From an uncultured Porphyromonadaceae bacterium (lineage in GTDB: Bacteria; Bacteroidota; Bacteroidia; Bacteroidales; Muribaculaceae), in contig URCF01000008.1 in assembly GCA_900546365.1 (NCBI GenBank), forward strand, positions 1 through 64,000: DNA of 64,000 nucleotides, written 5' to 3'. This document shows, piece after piece, positions 63,983-64,000 of the stretch. The translations under genes were made by a program, and so were the position numbers. The notes under the pieces are model-generated. The model ran no database searches. It had not been told where the DNA came from and was given only the letters and a program-made list of their open reading frames with translations. How positions within the stretch are numbered: the stretch's first letter is position 1; every line of letters starts with the position of its first letter.

Positions 63983-64000
63983 ATACACAAATAATAATTA

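Noticed and set aside
1..64000. tRNA genes, CRISPR arrays and insertion sequences
   Set aside because: I looked in the gaps between genes and found no cloverleaf, no regularly spaced repeats and no transposase; hpf is not followed by the tRNA-tuf cluster seen in some Bacteroides.

Overview
The window is a chromosomal segment of a member of the Bacteroidota, most likely a GC-rich Bacteroidales gut commensal of the Muribaculaceae/Prevotella/Porphyromonas side; the rank below order is inference. The evidence is the recurring TTTG-N19-21-TAnnTTTG promoter, the near absence of Shine-Dalgarno sequences, Bacteroidales-type proteins (Rhs toxins with lipoprotein immunity candidates, GH89 and GH95 enzymes, a gingipain-like C25 peptidase, a NatA/MacB-like efflux operon) and secreted proteins ending in a type IX secretion (T9SS)-like sorting segment. 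I see no rRNA, tRNA, CRISPR array or intact insertion sequence.

Layout. 1-2805 is the 3' end of an Rhs polymorphic-toxin locus: a JAMM/JAB toxin tip, a lipoprotein, an orphan Rhs tip fused to an M91 metallopeptidase toxin, a second lipoprotein and a decayed Rhs repeat fragment. 2829-4361 is metK with its promoter and a SAM-II riboswitch. 4397-13091 is housekeeping: a PpiD-like chaperone, serine dehydratase, GreA, a HIT protein, guanine deaminase with an MFS transporter, and LrgAB facing the other way. 13148-14934 holds an RsmI-like methyltransferase and a YycJ-like metallo-beta-lactamase. 15051-20220 holds a frameshifted leucine-rich-repeat protein, a GH89 alpha-N-acetylglucosaminidase and a C69 dipeptidase. 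20237-21909 is cdd-xerC-hpf. 22042-27764 is an extracellular nuclease, pheT and YebC. 27840-31473 is an AT-rich minus-strand pair, a C25 peptidase and a paralogue of the LRR protein. 31671-39410 is one operon: adaptor, ABC ATPase, two permeases, TolC, response regulator, histidine kinase. 39438-46711 holds M48 and M6 proteases, a GH95 fucosidase and an ATP-grasp-like protein. 46706-55070 is mostly minus strand (Ogt, lipid kinase, YchF, nucleoside phosphorylase, DprA, thioesterase, ROK kinase) with a plus-strand PMT-type glycosyltransferase. 55063-62506 is mscS, recJ, recQ, dnaG. 62508-63943 is argR followed by a divergent ArgC-like protein.

How the genes fit together. The secreted set (GH89, GH95, nuclease, C25, M6, C69) suits a cell that degrades host or dietary glycans, DNA and protein. 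The efflux operon carries its own two-component system and has a palindromic operator candidate upstream. recJ-recQ-dnaG is a DNA replication and repair block. The items most worth a second look are the ArgC-like protein without its catalytic cysteine, the SAM-II/terminator leader of metK, the layered Rhs cassettes, the short AAA+-less response regulator, the insertion in MscS, the clamp-binding-like motif in the MBL protein and the strong Shine-Dalgarno of hpf.
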